From contig JAPYXD010000169.1 of NCBI GenBank assembly GCA_030998225.1, forward strand, positions 186,001 to 250,000: DNA of 64,000 nucleotides, in the 5' to 3' direction. Of this stretch, positions 8,563 to 19,065 are shown piece by piece. The stretch is from Diplolepis rosae (taxonomy: Eukaryota; Arthropoda; Insecta; Hymenoptera; Diplolepididae). Every line of letters starts with the position of its first letter. Positions within the stretch are counted from its first letter, which is position 1. Both the position numbers and the translations under genes were made by a program. The notes under the pieces were generated by a model. The model was not told the origin of the DNA and searched no databases. It was given only the letters and a program-made list of their open reading frames with translations.

Positions 8563-11100
8563 ATGTTTGGCTGTGTTGCCTGTGGTCTTACTTTCGACGA
8601 TAATAATTTTCTCATACGACACGTTGAATTATGTCATAAATTCTTGAATAAATTTTCCTGCTCGGAAAATGATTGCTCAAAGCATTACGTTTTATTTGAA
8701 TCTTATAAAAAACATCGTCTCACAAAACATGCGTCTGTTGTTTCTTCAAAAAATGAACAGCATACCATTATTCCTGAAGAAAGCCTTTCAAATTATGTTT
8801 CAAACTTATTTGAAGCTGAACCGATGTTGTTTATCAATTCTCAGGATAGCAACAACTTGCAAGAAACGATAAGTATAAGTAGTTCATCAGATGAAGAAGA
8901 TGAGCTGTTTGAAAATGAATTTGAATTTAACGAGGCTTCAGACGTATCCAGTAGAAATAGTTCAAATCAGTTTACCGAAAAAACACGATTGTTTGTTGCG
9001 TCTTTGTATAAATATCCCGATATAGCAAGAAAAAGGGTCGATGAAATTATAAGCGAAGTTTCAAAACTATTCGAAGAGAATACGCAGATCATTAAAAACG
9101 AAATCCAAAGTTTCGTTAAATTATCTAGTAGAGAATCACTAACAATTACAGAAATCAATAATATAATGGATAAATTTTCAGCACCTTTTCAATACTTGAA
9201 CACAGAGGCAAAAAGATTTACTGATTTCAAGAATTGTGAAACGTTTATTCTTCCCGAAAGTGTCAAACTTGGAGAAGTCAAAATGATAGTACAAAGACAA
9301 GGAGAAAAAGTATTAAAACATAAAGACATAGTTGCACAATTCATTCCTCTTCGAAATGTTTTGAAACTATTTTTTGAATTGCCACGAGTTCTGGATAGAA
9401 CACTGGAATATTTAAACGAGGTTCAACAAAATTCGGAAATAATATCAAATGTCGTACAATGTTCTCTATGGAAGGAGAAAATCAAGAATTCTCCTGGTGA
9501 AATTCGAATTCCTCTCGAAGGTTATTCAGACGATTATGAGACAAATAATCCACTCGGTAGTCACAAGGGGGTTAATAAATGTGGAGGCTTTTATCTCAAT
9601 ATTGCAATTTTACCACCAGAAATTCGCTCGAAAGTAGAAAATATCTTTCTATTCATGTTGTTCAATAGTAAGCACCGAGTTCAATTTTCTAATAAAATTG
9701 TTTTCATGAAAGCAATTGAAGAATTACAATTTCTACAACAAGAGGGAATAGCGGTAACTGTGAATGGTGAGAAAAAACAGCTTTATTTTGATTTGATTCT
9801 ACTTTTGGGCGATAATCTAGGATTACATTCTATTCTTGGTTTGGTTGAAAGTTTTTCGGCAAATAAGTTCTGCCGCGTTTGTCTAATTGAACGTAAAAAC
9901 CTCCACACCATTTTCAATGAACGTGATTGTGTGCTTCGCAACGAAACCAATTATGACATGCTTTTATCAGAAAAAAATGTCTCGATTTCCGGAATCAAAA
10001 AGCATTGCGTTTTTAATAAGATTGACAACTTCCATGTCGTGAAGAATTTAACTGTGGACATACAGCATGACTTTTTGGAGGGTATTTTACGTTACGACAT
10101 AGCTGTTGTACTGTCCCATCTGATATTTGTAGCGAAGTACTTGACACTCGACGAGATAAATCTGAGACTCGCTGGGTATCAATATGGAGTTGACGATAAT
10201 GTAAATAAACCTCCACCAATTACGGAAAAACATCTCAAAAATGGATGCATCATTCTTTCATCGGCTGAAATGATGAACTTATTTAGAAGTTTATTTCTTA
10301 TCGTCGGTCCATTGGTGCCTACAGGAGATGCTCACTGGGAGTTATTTATAAAATTAAAGACAGTCGTAGAAATTGTTTTTAGTAAGGTTATTCATAAAAA
10401 TACCCACAGGTTACTCCAGACGGAAATCACTGAATACTTGACTTCGCTTTCCAAACTTTACCCAAACCACATGAAGCCTAAACATCATTTCATTCTTCAT
10501 TATCCGCAGATAATGAAAGCAGTTGGACCTCTTCCTCAAATTAGTTCCATGCGTAATGAAAGTAAGCATAGGGAGGGTAAAGTGACTTCTCACGTAGCGA
10601 TTTGTCGCAAAAATGTGTGTTACACAATCGCGATAAAACACCAGTTGATGCTGAATTATAGGTTCCTTGCCAAGGACTCAGAAATTTTGGCTCCCTTTAT
10701 AACTGGAACTATAAAACTTTTAAACTTTGAAGACTTAAATGACGTCGAAAATTTTGGTCACTTGCTACAATACTCTGCGGGAGATAAAGTTCAAGCTACA
10801 AATTGGATAATGCGGTTAGGTCACAAAATTAAATGCAAATGCATTATAATTATCTTCTCAGAAGATGGTCCAAAATTTCATTTAGTGAAAACGATTCTAC
10901 TTTCCGACGATAATTTTTTGATTGTTACGAAATTGCAACATGATTGTTTTTTCAAGGAACACTTGCAGTCTTACAAGATTTTCGATGACCAATGTTATTC
11001 GTATGCTGTGCTGAATCTACGTGACATAACGTACAACACGCCTATTAGCGTTAGAAATAAATTACCAGATGGGTATTATATTGCAAAGCATTGGATGTAA
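8563..11100 (+). CDS. 845-aa C2H2 zinc-finger protein with transposase-like body
   Basis: A single uninterrupted exon of 845 codons. The N-terminus has two C2H2-type fingers, starting CVACGLTF and FSCSENDCSKHY, followed by an acidic, serine-rich linker near residues 100-135. The body has blocks I associate with cut-and-paste transposase-like proteins distantly related to CACTA/EnSpm or Plavaka types. These are LLLGDNLGLHSILG with ESFSANKFCRVC, then VDIQHDFLEGILRYD, then HFILHYPQIMKAVGPL and SMRNESKHREGK. Candidate acidic catalytic residues are the Asp in LGDNLG, the Asp in VDIQHD and the Glu in RNESKH; this is inference. There is no frameshift or stop, so this is the best preserved long gene of the insertion. 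An AATAAA-like signal follows directly after the stop. It could instead be a domesticated gene. Confidence 0.65.
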   Translation: MFGCVACGLTFDDNNFLIRHVELCHKFLNKFSCSENDCSKHYVLFESYKKHRLTKHASVVSSKNEQHTIIPEESLSNYVSNLFEAEPMLFINSQDSNNLQETISISSSSDEEDELFENEFEFNEASDVSSRNSSNQFTEKTRLFVASLYKYPDIARKRVDEIISEVSKLFEENTQIIKNEIQSFVKLSSRESLTITEINNIMDKFSAPFQYLNTEAKRFTDFKNCETFILPESVKLGEVKMIVQRQGEKVLKHKDIVAQFIPLRNVLKLFFELPRVLDRTLEYLNEVQQNSEIISNVVQCSLWKEKIKNSPGEIRIPLEGYSDDYETNNPLGSHKGVNKCGGFYLNIAILPPEIRSKVENIFLFMLFNSKHRVQFSNKIVFMKAIEELQFLQQEGIAVTVNGEKKQLYFDLILLLGDNLGLHSILGLVESFSANKFCRVCLIERKNLHTIFNERDCVLRNETNYDMLLSEKNVSISGIKKHCVFNKIDNFHVVKNLTVDIQHDFLEGILRYDIAVVLSHLIFVAKYLTLDEINLRLAGYQYGVDDNVNKPPPITEKHLKNGCIILSSAEMMNLFRSLFLIVGPLVPTGDAHWELFIKLKTVVEIVFSKVIHKNTHRLLQTEITEYLTSLSKLYPNHMKPKHHFILHYPQIMKAVGPLPQISSMRNESKHREGKVTSHVAICRKNVCYTIAIKHQLMLNYRFLAKDSEILAPFITGTIKLLNFEDLNDVENFGHLLQYSAGDKVQATNWIMRLGHKIKCKCIIIIFSEDGPKFHLVKTILLSDDNFLIVTKLQHDCFFKEHLQSYKIFDDQCYSYAVLNLRDITYNTPISVRNKLPDGYYIAKHWM

Positions 11101-12415
11101 TAAATTGAGCATAATAAACTTTTATTTTCTTAGAAAAATATGTATCCTGCTTCATAAAACCTGTCCCTTTTCGATTCAAAACTATTACTCATAATATTTC
11201 ATTTTGACTTATTTTATTATTTAGGTTTTATAGTAATTCAGCAATGTTTTATAAATAAATTTAATTGGAATTGGACAGTTAGGAAATTCAAAAAAATTAA
11301 TTTTCAAGTTGAATTTTTCGAAAAGCAGAAAAAACGCTTTTTTTTAAATTTAATTCATTGATCTGAAAAACTACATGTGTTAACAATTTCTTCAGTTCAA
11401 ATCGAAGAAGCATGTAATTATTTTGACATCATAACAAATAATTTATAGTCTGCGAGGTGTGAGAAATAAAGAAGAAAAATCAAAATTTTTTTAAAACCAT
11501 GGAAATTTCCCAAGACACATTTTTCTATCTCAATTTTCATATTTATTCTTGAAGAACAAACATTGTACATAGAACAATCTCGTAATCATTTTTTACGCAT
11601 AGAAAGTTTACAAAAAATGACTAAAAATTCGAAACTTTGACCTTCTTGCGTCAAGGTCAAATGTTTCCTGATTTCCAAAAAAATATTTATAATTTGAAAT
11701 TATTTGTCAATCTGGAATTTTCTTCTTTTACAAAAACATCCATCATCTCTTTTTAAAAAAATTTTTGTATTTGCCTGTAACAAAAATATTTTTAAAAAAA
11801 TTAAGAGTTGGAGTGGGGCTCCGATATTTATATCTCGGACCTACACACTTCAAAGGATAGAGTTCAGGTTTTATTTTGATGGAAATCATAATTTTCGATA
11901 GCGGCGCTGGTTAGTTGCCTAGGAATAAAATGCGTTATACGTTAGGTTAGGCGTTCGAATCCCGCAGCGGCGGATATAATTTTCAAGAAGCGTTATAAAT
12001 GCGTACGATGACATGTATATATAGTGAATATGAGTTTGGTTGTAAATGATTGTCCATAAATAAAATAAAATTAAGTTTAAGTAATAAATACAACGGTTAG
12101 GAAATAATCCACGTAAATTTCTTTTTTTTAGGAAACGCAAGTTCGCTAAATTTTCATGAACAGTTAATGAAAGTTTCTTGAACTGGCTTAGAAACATTAG
12201 TTTGCGAGTTTTATAAAAACTCTAGAACTCTGCCGTCAAATTTCCTTCGAGAGTCAACGAAAGTTTCTTGAACTATCTTGGAAACTTTCATACAAGATTG
12301 TTATACAAAATCTAGTACTACTTTCTTAGAAATTTAATGAACACTTCAGGATTATTTCTTGAATGTTTTATGCTTTTTAAAGAATTGAATATCCAATTTT
12401 CGAACGTTGACAATT
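11101..12415. other. AT-rich non-coding flank of the insertion
   Basis: No gene is seen. The stretch contains the right-hand cluster of TTTCTTGAACT motifs (12174-12184 and 12264-12274). It also has a short region near 11898-11975 with a tRNA-like B box (GTTCGAATCCC) that does not fold as a tRNA. The junction with the polymerase relic is near 12420. Confidence 0.5.
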
Positions 12416-14121
12416 CTAAATTTTAAATGACTGATTCTTGTAATTTATATTGCAAACTTGATGAGCAGCACCACGATATTTGCCTGTAAAGTGGCAATGA
12501 TCACGGTGTTTGATATCATCAATTTTGAAAGGATTTTCACAAATGTGACAGATTTTTGCAAATTTAAATTCTTGTTTTTGTTGATTAGTTAGAGGCTCCA
12601 TTGGTACTATATTTTTTAAATACTCATTTACTTTTTCAGCCAAACATTTTAATTCATTTATAAACCATTCAATGCAGTCTTTGTCACGATAAAGTTTAAT
12701 TTTAGAAAGTGAATTATCGAAACTACATAGTACATTATAAGCGACACTTGTAGGAACATGCTTTTGATGAATAGATGTATTCATGTGTGAGTCAACCACT
12801 GGCTCTAAAAGACATTCAATATCAGCATATACGACGAAAGGCACCTTTTCTTTATATTGATAGTTTTTAAATTTCAAAATATTATTTTCATGGTCGGGTA
12901 AAATCACTCTACATTTATTCATATTTTGACATGTCAACCTATGTCTGAAAAGAATTTTCCAATTTAAAATGACATAGGCCTCTGTCACATATTAAAATTC
13001 GATGCTCATTTCTTGTGACTTGTGAACTTATTAATCTAGATAAATTTTTTATCCATGAAAAATGATAAATTGGTTTAGAAATATTAAAATCAACTAAAGT
13101 ATTTTTAATCATTAAAAGATGAATTACAGGTAAATTTGATTTTTCCTGACTTATATAAAAAGGAACGATTTCTGTTGTTTTTTTTAGATTTTTCATTATC
13201 TTCATCATAAATGTTTATACTTAAATTATTCATTTTTTCAAACTTTTTGATGTCAGAAAAACTGATTGGAAACTTTATGTTATCGTATTTTAACATATCA
13301 CTAAAATGAGGATAAGAACTCATTAAGCATGCATTATTTTCTACGGGATTCAATGCTGCCGTGACTGACCACAAAAAACAATAAGCATCGTTATTTTTTA
13401 TATTAACCACTGCCTTTTGTGTTTGAATATACTTTGGTAAATTGTTGTACGTTGATAATCCAATTTGAAAAGGGGCATATTTATTTATATTTACTAATAA
13501 ATTCATAATTTCAATTAAAGACCAACCAGAATTTTATTCATGAAATTCTTCAGCATTTACTAAAAGCTGATCTTTTACTTTTTCATCATACCACGCATCT
13601 AAATCTGTTGATTGAGAAATAATATCGTTCTTTGTGTTGAAATACTTTATAGCTTCATCCATTTTCCCTTCTACTAAAGTTTTAAATTTACCATATAAAA
13701 TTACATTAATTTTCAAATTTGGATATTGCCTTAAAACACTGTTTATTTTTTTAATTGTTAATAACTTAGCATCCTCCAAAAAACGTTTTAAATCTATATG
13801 TGTTAAATTAACAATAGAACCCGTTTTAATTCTATTCTGAAAAGCAGTCTCTAAATCTTCCCACCTTATTCTTCTCCTTTCCTCTTGACTCGATAGTGCT
13901 GTACCTCTTCCTTTCTTCCGTAGTTGGTTTATTTTAGTGTTTAATGCTTTCAGTATTCCAAGTGTAGATGTTATCCTCATCTTCATATACACTGACAACT
14001 TATTTTTGTTGACTTTAAAAAATTTATTTATTAAACGAATATTTCGTTTACCGAATTTCAACCATTTTTCATACAATTCGAAACTTGAATTATATTTTAA
14101 TAATTGATAGGCTTGGTCCAT
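12416..14121 (-). pseudogene. Polinton/Maverick-type protein-primed DNA polymerase B, N-terminal and exonuclease part
   Basis: Minus-strand continuation of the polymerase relic at 3702-4523. From the N-terminus it has an element-specific region (RRRIRWEDLETAFQ, FLEDAKLL). An in-frame TAA at 13534-13536 follows EEFHE. Next come SGWSLIEIMNLLVNINKY and a KNNDAYCFLWSV block. A frameshift lies near a T8 run at 13178-13185, then the CDRGLCHF segment, then a second frameshift near 12945. The exonuclease motif VPFVVYADIECLLEP and a CHICENPF / DHCHFTGKYRGAAH cysteine-histidine cluster come last. The frame ends at 12416 just after the asparagine-tyrosine block. Two nonsense codons and two frameshifts across both halves, plus the insertion, make this an old dead copy. 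No capsid, integrase or protease gene of a Polinton is recognisable nearby. Confidence 0.85.
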
Positions 14122-17100
14122 AATCCTAATAAGTCTCTTATAATATTCAGAATGATATTCAAATGATTCTTATTAACAGTGAGATGCATCTTTTTATAAT
14201 GGTAAATGTTTCTATCTTTGTTTTAAACAAAGAGGGGTATTATTGTTCACATATCCTGAATGTGATTTAATGTCATAAACGTAAGATATCAGATTACTGC
14301 AGTCTAACTGAGAGATGTCATATCAATTTTATTAGCATAAACAAACCAAGCTCTAAAAACGAAATCATTTCACACATACCCCACGTCTAAATTAATCAGA
14401 AAAAATTTTATCAAATTTATTACATTAAACATCCTGAGAGCGTTTAAATTAACCATATGCCTTTATTTTTATGAGAAATATTTTTCAATATTTGTCCATC
14501 ACATGCCTTTATTTTTCTAGGAAATATTTTTTAACATTTGTCCTTTACATTCCATACGTACAGAGGTTAAACCAACTCCTAAAATCTTTTAAATAAACGT
14601 TTCTCGAAAGAGATGCCCCTCCCCCATTCATTAATAAACAATTTATAAAGGGTATAGTTTGACGTCATATGCTTCGAACTCCTTCTTAAAACTTCCAGAC
14701 TTAGCTTGGAACAGAACCAATCGAAGCTTCTCGATGTCGGTAAATGTCGGTTACAGGAATTTGCATCTAGAACCAGCCCTATACATCTACTACTATTGCA
14801 AGAGCACGTCTCATGAGTATTGAGAGATTCTAGTGGAATAAAACGTGCTGTAGAATCATTTTTCCACTAATAATGTTATTTAACAAGCCATCAAATTCTA
14901 TATGTATACACTCACCTGTCAAGTTTTGCGTTGCGTATTTCTTCCGAATTGAAGTTGTTGTCGTTTTTAATGAATTCGAAGACCATAAACGAATCTACTT
15001 TTGGTAAATTCCGGGCATCGGATTTTGAAAAGCCGGGTTCGAGTCTTAGCACTATTTTTCCGAAATTGCAAGTTTTTTCTGATCATGTAACAATCACGAT
15101 TATCATTTCCTAATGGTAACTAGAAGCGCGAAAACGAGCACAGGTTTTATGACGTCAGAACATGTCGGAGCAATAGGAAGCCGTCTACCAAATTTCAAAT
15201 GCACAGTACTTTTAGTTTTACTAACTACTTTCAGTAGTTTAGTTAAACTATAAACAACAAAAAATATTTTTTCCTTTTATACATTACCTTATATATTATA
15301 CTACTCGATAAAGCTAACAAAAATCATTTTTGAACAATAAGGTTACCAGCCAATTCTGTGGATTTTGGGTCAATATAATTGGAGACATATTCTCAAATAT
15401 GTCACATTACATAGTAAAAAATGGCCCTTGCAATACTTTCAGTATTAACACGGATTTTTTCATAGTTCTGAACATTTTCAGAACTAATGAAGTTTAAATA
15501 TGTAAAAATAAAAATAGAGTTAAAAAATTATAAATAACCTTCGATCTTATTTCATCACTAAACGTACCCAAATAATTCAAATTTAAAGAATTTTGAAATC
15601 TTTCTATTGAGAAAAATAAAATATTTAGATATGGTAATAATTTATATTTCTGCACAGCCTTGCTTGCAAATTCAATCTAAAATGGATTGTCCGAAAAGCC
15701 GATATAACAAAAATTTTTTCATTCAAAGAATACACGCTTCCCTCCACTCGTAAAGATCACCACAACCGTCTCGAATTTCTTAACTAGGCATAGGACAATT
15801 GTGTTCTTCAAGGAGAAAAATAACCTCTCAGGATAGCATTTAATAGTATATTACGTGCCTAGGCGCATAATGAGGGTTATTGCGTGACGAGAGCGGCAAT
15901 GCTTGCAGGAGATCGAAGCCAAGACGCGATCAGTCCTGCGAACATTGTCGCGAGTCTCGTAATTTCCCCAATTGTGTGCATTTTATGTGATGTATTTTAC
16001 TTATTTTACTTATATTACATTTTATTATGTATTTTATTCTATTTTATGTGACTTCGGTGCGTATACGAGTTTTTATGCGTACACTCGAATCTAATCTAGG
16101 ATTGTAGCTGTTTGCGGCGCTAGTCATTACACTTGATATGTCACGACCAGTCCCGGCCATTTCGATTTTATCGATCTTGTGTAGTAGTAATGGATTTTAA
16201 TAGACGCATGCGCAGTTCAAATGTACAAGGCTTTGCCAGTAAGGTGCTAACGCTGTACGAAGAAGAAGAAGAATAAGAAGAAGATTGTGCTCCATTGTAT
16301 GGCTATAGACGCATGCGCAGTTCAATTTTTACATTTCATTCCTGTGTAGCGCAATATACTACATTGCTCTACTGTTAACTGTAGCGAAAAAACGAGTTTG
16401 CGCGCCGGTGGCACATAAAAAAATTTCAGTCGGCGAAGCCACATGACCCGAGTCGCTTTTTAAAACAGTTTAACTCGCTTGTTGAGAAACTACGGTAACA
16501 AATTCCTCAAAAAAAATTCTTAAATTTGATAAATGTTCAAATGGTCACAATTTATAAATTTCAAATTTTAAAAAAAAATTTCCTGGCTGGTTCGTTTTGC
16601 AAAATTCTAAGTTTTGTGCGTTTTATCCCTTTGTTTATATACAATGAATTTTACACATGTTTTCAATACGTGTTGAGCGTACCAGACTGCTTCATTTTGA
16701 TTTGCAAGCTATGAGATAAGTTTTGGATTTTGATGCGTTTCCTTATTTTAATAATCTCCTATTATAAAGTTTAATCAAGTGTTTTCTAAAACAGTGTATT
16801 GAACTTTATAATACTTTATTGAATGAATACGCAAAAAAATTTAAATATTCTCCAAAAGCCACTAGGTCACAGCTTTACTCTACTTCTGATTAAATTTTCA
16901 CAAATTAATTTTCTCCGTGTATATTTTAATCTATTAATGAAATTTAAAATTTTAATAATTTTTAATTTATGACACTGAAGAGAGCCCCCATATGTGGCCG
17001 TAATGTTTGCCTTACTTTTTACGTTTATTTTTTTATATCTGCCATTGATAATTTTTAATGTGAAAATAAAAATAATCTGACCCTATGCCAAAATAACAAA

Positions 17101-17295
17101 ATGAATAAAAATTTCTTTCCTTGGTTCCAAGCGGACCCCGTCCAGTAAGCGGTCAGGAAATTCGCTTACCATTCAATAACAAATGGTATTATGTTGTTTT
17201 TTCAGTTATTAACGGTAAACAATAAAATTATTGTATTATCTTCGACACCTCGAAATTCAAAATGTACTGCAGAATCATGATTGAAAAAATCTCTT
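14122..17295. other. Long AT-rich region with no recognised gene
   Basis: Only short, unconvincing open frames are seen. A 20-bp string, TAGACGCATGCGCAGTTCAA, occurs twice (16201-16220 and 16306-16325) around an AAG-rich microsatellite (16258-16284). A roughly 70-bp segment ending CCCTATGCCAAAATAACAA near 17100 recurs, diverged, near 21955 on the other side of the transporter gene. Confidence 0.5.
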
Positions 17296-17493
17296 CAGGG
17301 CCGTGATTACCGAGGGTGTTGCTGGTGGCAATCACCGGGGCCCCCAAATTCCTAGACCATCTATAGATTGGTCCTCACACTTAAATTTTCGATTTTTAAT
17401 TTTACTGTATTGATTTTATTGTATATTTTCAACGTTAGGGAGGCCCCAAAGAAATTTTCTACCTGGGCCCCGCAAGGCGAAGCTACGCCATTG
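17296..17493. mobile_element. Short hAT-like MITE (198 bp)
   Basis: The left end reads CAGGGCCGTGATTACC and the right end, reversed, CAATGGCGTAGCTTCG. These are imperfect terminal repeats of the CAGNGGCGTAG type seen in many hAT elements, with GGGGCC-rich subterminal runs on both sides. The flanks at 17288-17295 (AATCTCTT) and 17494-17501 (ATGCTCTT) match at 6 of 8 positions, as expected for an aged 8-bp hAT target duplication. There is no coding capacity. Confidence 0.55.
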
Positions 17494-17501
17494 ATGCTCT
17501 T

Positions 17502-19065
17502 CTTATTTATATTTTTACGAGGTCAGCGAATCGTCATAATTGAATGGTAAATATGTTTGCTTCATGTTAGAGGTCTGTTTTAGATTTCAGGAACAGGGAA
17601 TTCAGATTCAAATTAACCTCCTTGATATTATTCAATCCTATTTGATTCTTTGGCGTAAAAATGGTTGATTTTCTAGGTTAAATTTAAAATAAAAAGTTTA
17701 ATTGTGATTTGATCCAGGATCAAATTATACTGTTTAATAATGATCTTAAGTAGCAATAATGAATAAAATACATACTAAAATTAAATGCAACTATTCACAA
17801 TTGTAAAAAATGTACCCAGTACATATTTCATTGTTCACAACGAAACGCCAATAAAAAATTCTACCATGAGTTTACTGACAATAATAAATACTTTAAATCT
17901 ATGAAGTATAATAAATATTGTGCCTATTATATAATGATTATACAAAATGTACAAAATAAAATGTTTTTTGAGCTTTTGTTTGAAAATTTTCACCCAAATT
18001 ATGATTTGTATTAGGAGTAAAATAATGATTTTACATCCAAAGTGGTCCCAGTTTTATGTCTATGAAATGCAGCTTTGAAATAAATATTGTTTAAGAAGTC
18101 CCCACTTGAAAAGAATGTATAGTATTTGATTGAAAAATTTTTTATCGAGTTAATCCCTCTATCTGAATCAAATTTTTACCTATAATTTTTTCAGTTATGC
18201 CTCGACAGAAGTTCTTTTAAATTCACCGGAAGTTTATATAAATCTATGCATGATTTTTTTATAGAAATTATATTTGCATTATTACCATTTATACTACTAC
18301 GTATTTACTACTGCTTAATAAGTTTCCATAGAAAACCTATAAAAAATAGTGGCTCTTTGCATAACTTTATACACAACTGCGTAATAGAAACCCCTTCCAG
18401 TTTCATCAAAACTGCTATCCCATATTCCTATGAACTCCTTAACTTCATTCTTTTCGGTTTTCATCAAATCTAGTAAAGGACTTTCCCAATCAGTTTCATC
18501 CATTCCTGTTCATGTACATAGTAGAATTTATTCTTTTGATTGAATTCGATGAAAATTTCTGCGTCACTCTCTAAATCTAAATTAATGAAAAGTAATCCAC
18601 TAATTGGCATTCATCATAATCTTTAGTCATTTTTAGTTATTTTTTTACTAGCTACTTGGCCAAACGCTTATAACTATTGAATCAATTCATCAAATCATCA
18701 ATTCAGATTTAGAGAATAAGTGTAATAAATTTAGAAATTTTTACGGATAGAATTTGACAAGAGTAACATACCAGTGATTATCACGTACATAATTTCTCAA
18801 TAGGATTTGATTGAATTTCTACCAATTATTGACTTGTATTGATCGAAATATTAAATTAAATCCTTTCAATTTCTTTTTCGGATTTACTTCTATAGAAATA
18901 CAAAAAGCACTATCAGATCTCTGAAGAAGCGGATGTTCTATACATAATATTTACTAATTTTCAAATTGCATCAAACTAATTAAAATTCTGTATAAAAATA
19001 AAAATTCACCAATTAAAATGTGAATATCTATCCTGTTATTTCACTGACCGCCCTAAAATACCCAT
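17502..19065. other. AT-rich intergenic DNA, downstream of the transporter gene
   Basis: I see no gene or repeat structure here. It lies 3' of the minus-strand transporter and should contain that gene's 3' UTR. Confidence 0.4.

Larger units (their letters stand above)
4525..12415 (+). mobile_element. About 7.9-kb insertion carrying two plus-strand genes, splitting the polB relic
   Basis: This DNA separates two co-linear halves of one polymerase gene, so it is an insertion, possibly with a small deletion of the host gene. It contains a spliced SAMD3-like gene and a zinc-finger/transposase-like gene in tandem on the plus strand, plus a separate inverted-repeat MITE at 5035-5538. Both edges carry clusters of a TTTCT(T/C)GAACT motif: 4526 and 4832 at the left, 12174 and 12264 at the right. 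A longer related string starting GTTCGCTAAA occurs at 4821 and 12141. I could not define clean terminal inverted repeats or a target duplication, so the exact ends are estimates. Confidence 0.55.

Noticed and set aside
11898..11975. tRNA-like sequence with GTTCGAATCCC
   Set aside because: The T-stem and acceptor stem do not pair properly and no anticodon arm is evident; at most a SINE-type tRNA relic.
18246..18503. 60-75 codon frames downstream of the transporter
   Set aside because: Low-complexity, AT-rich, overlapping on both strands, with no family resemblance.
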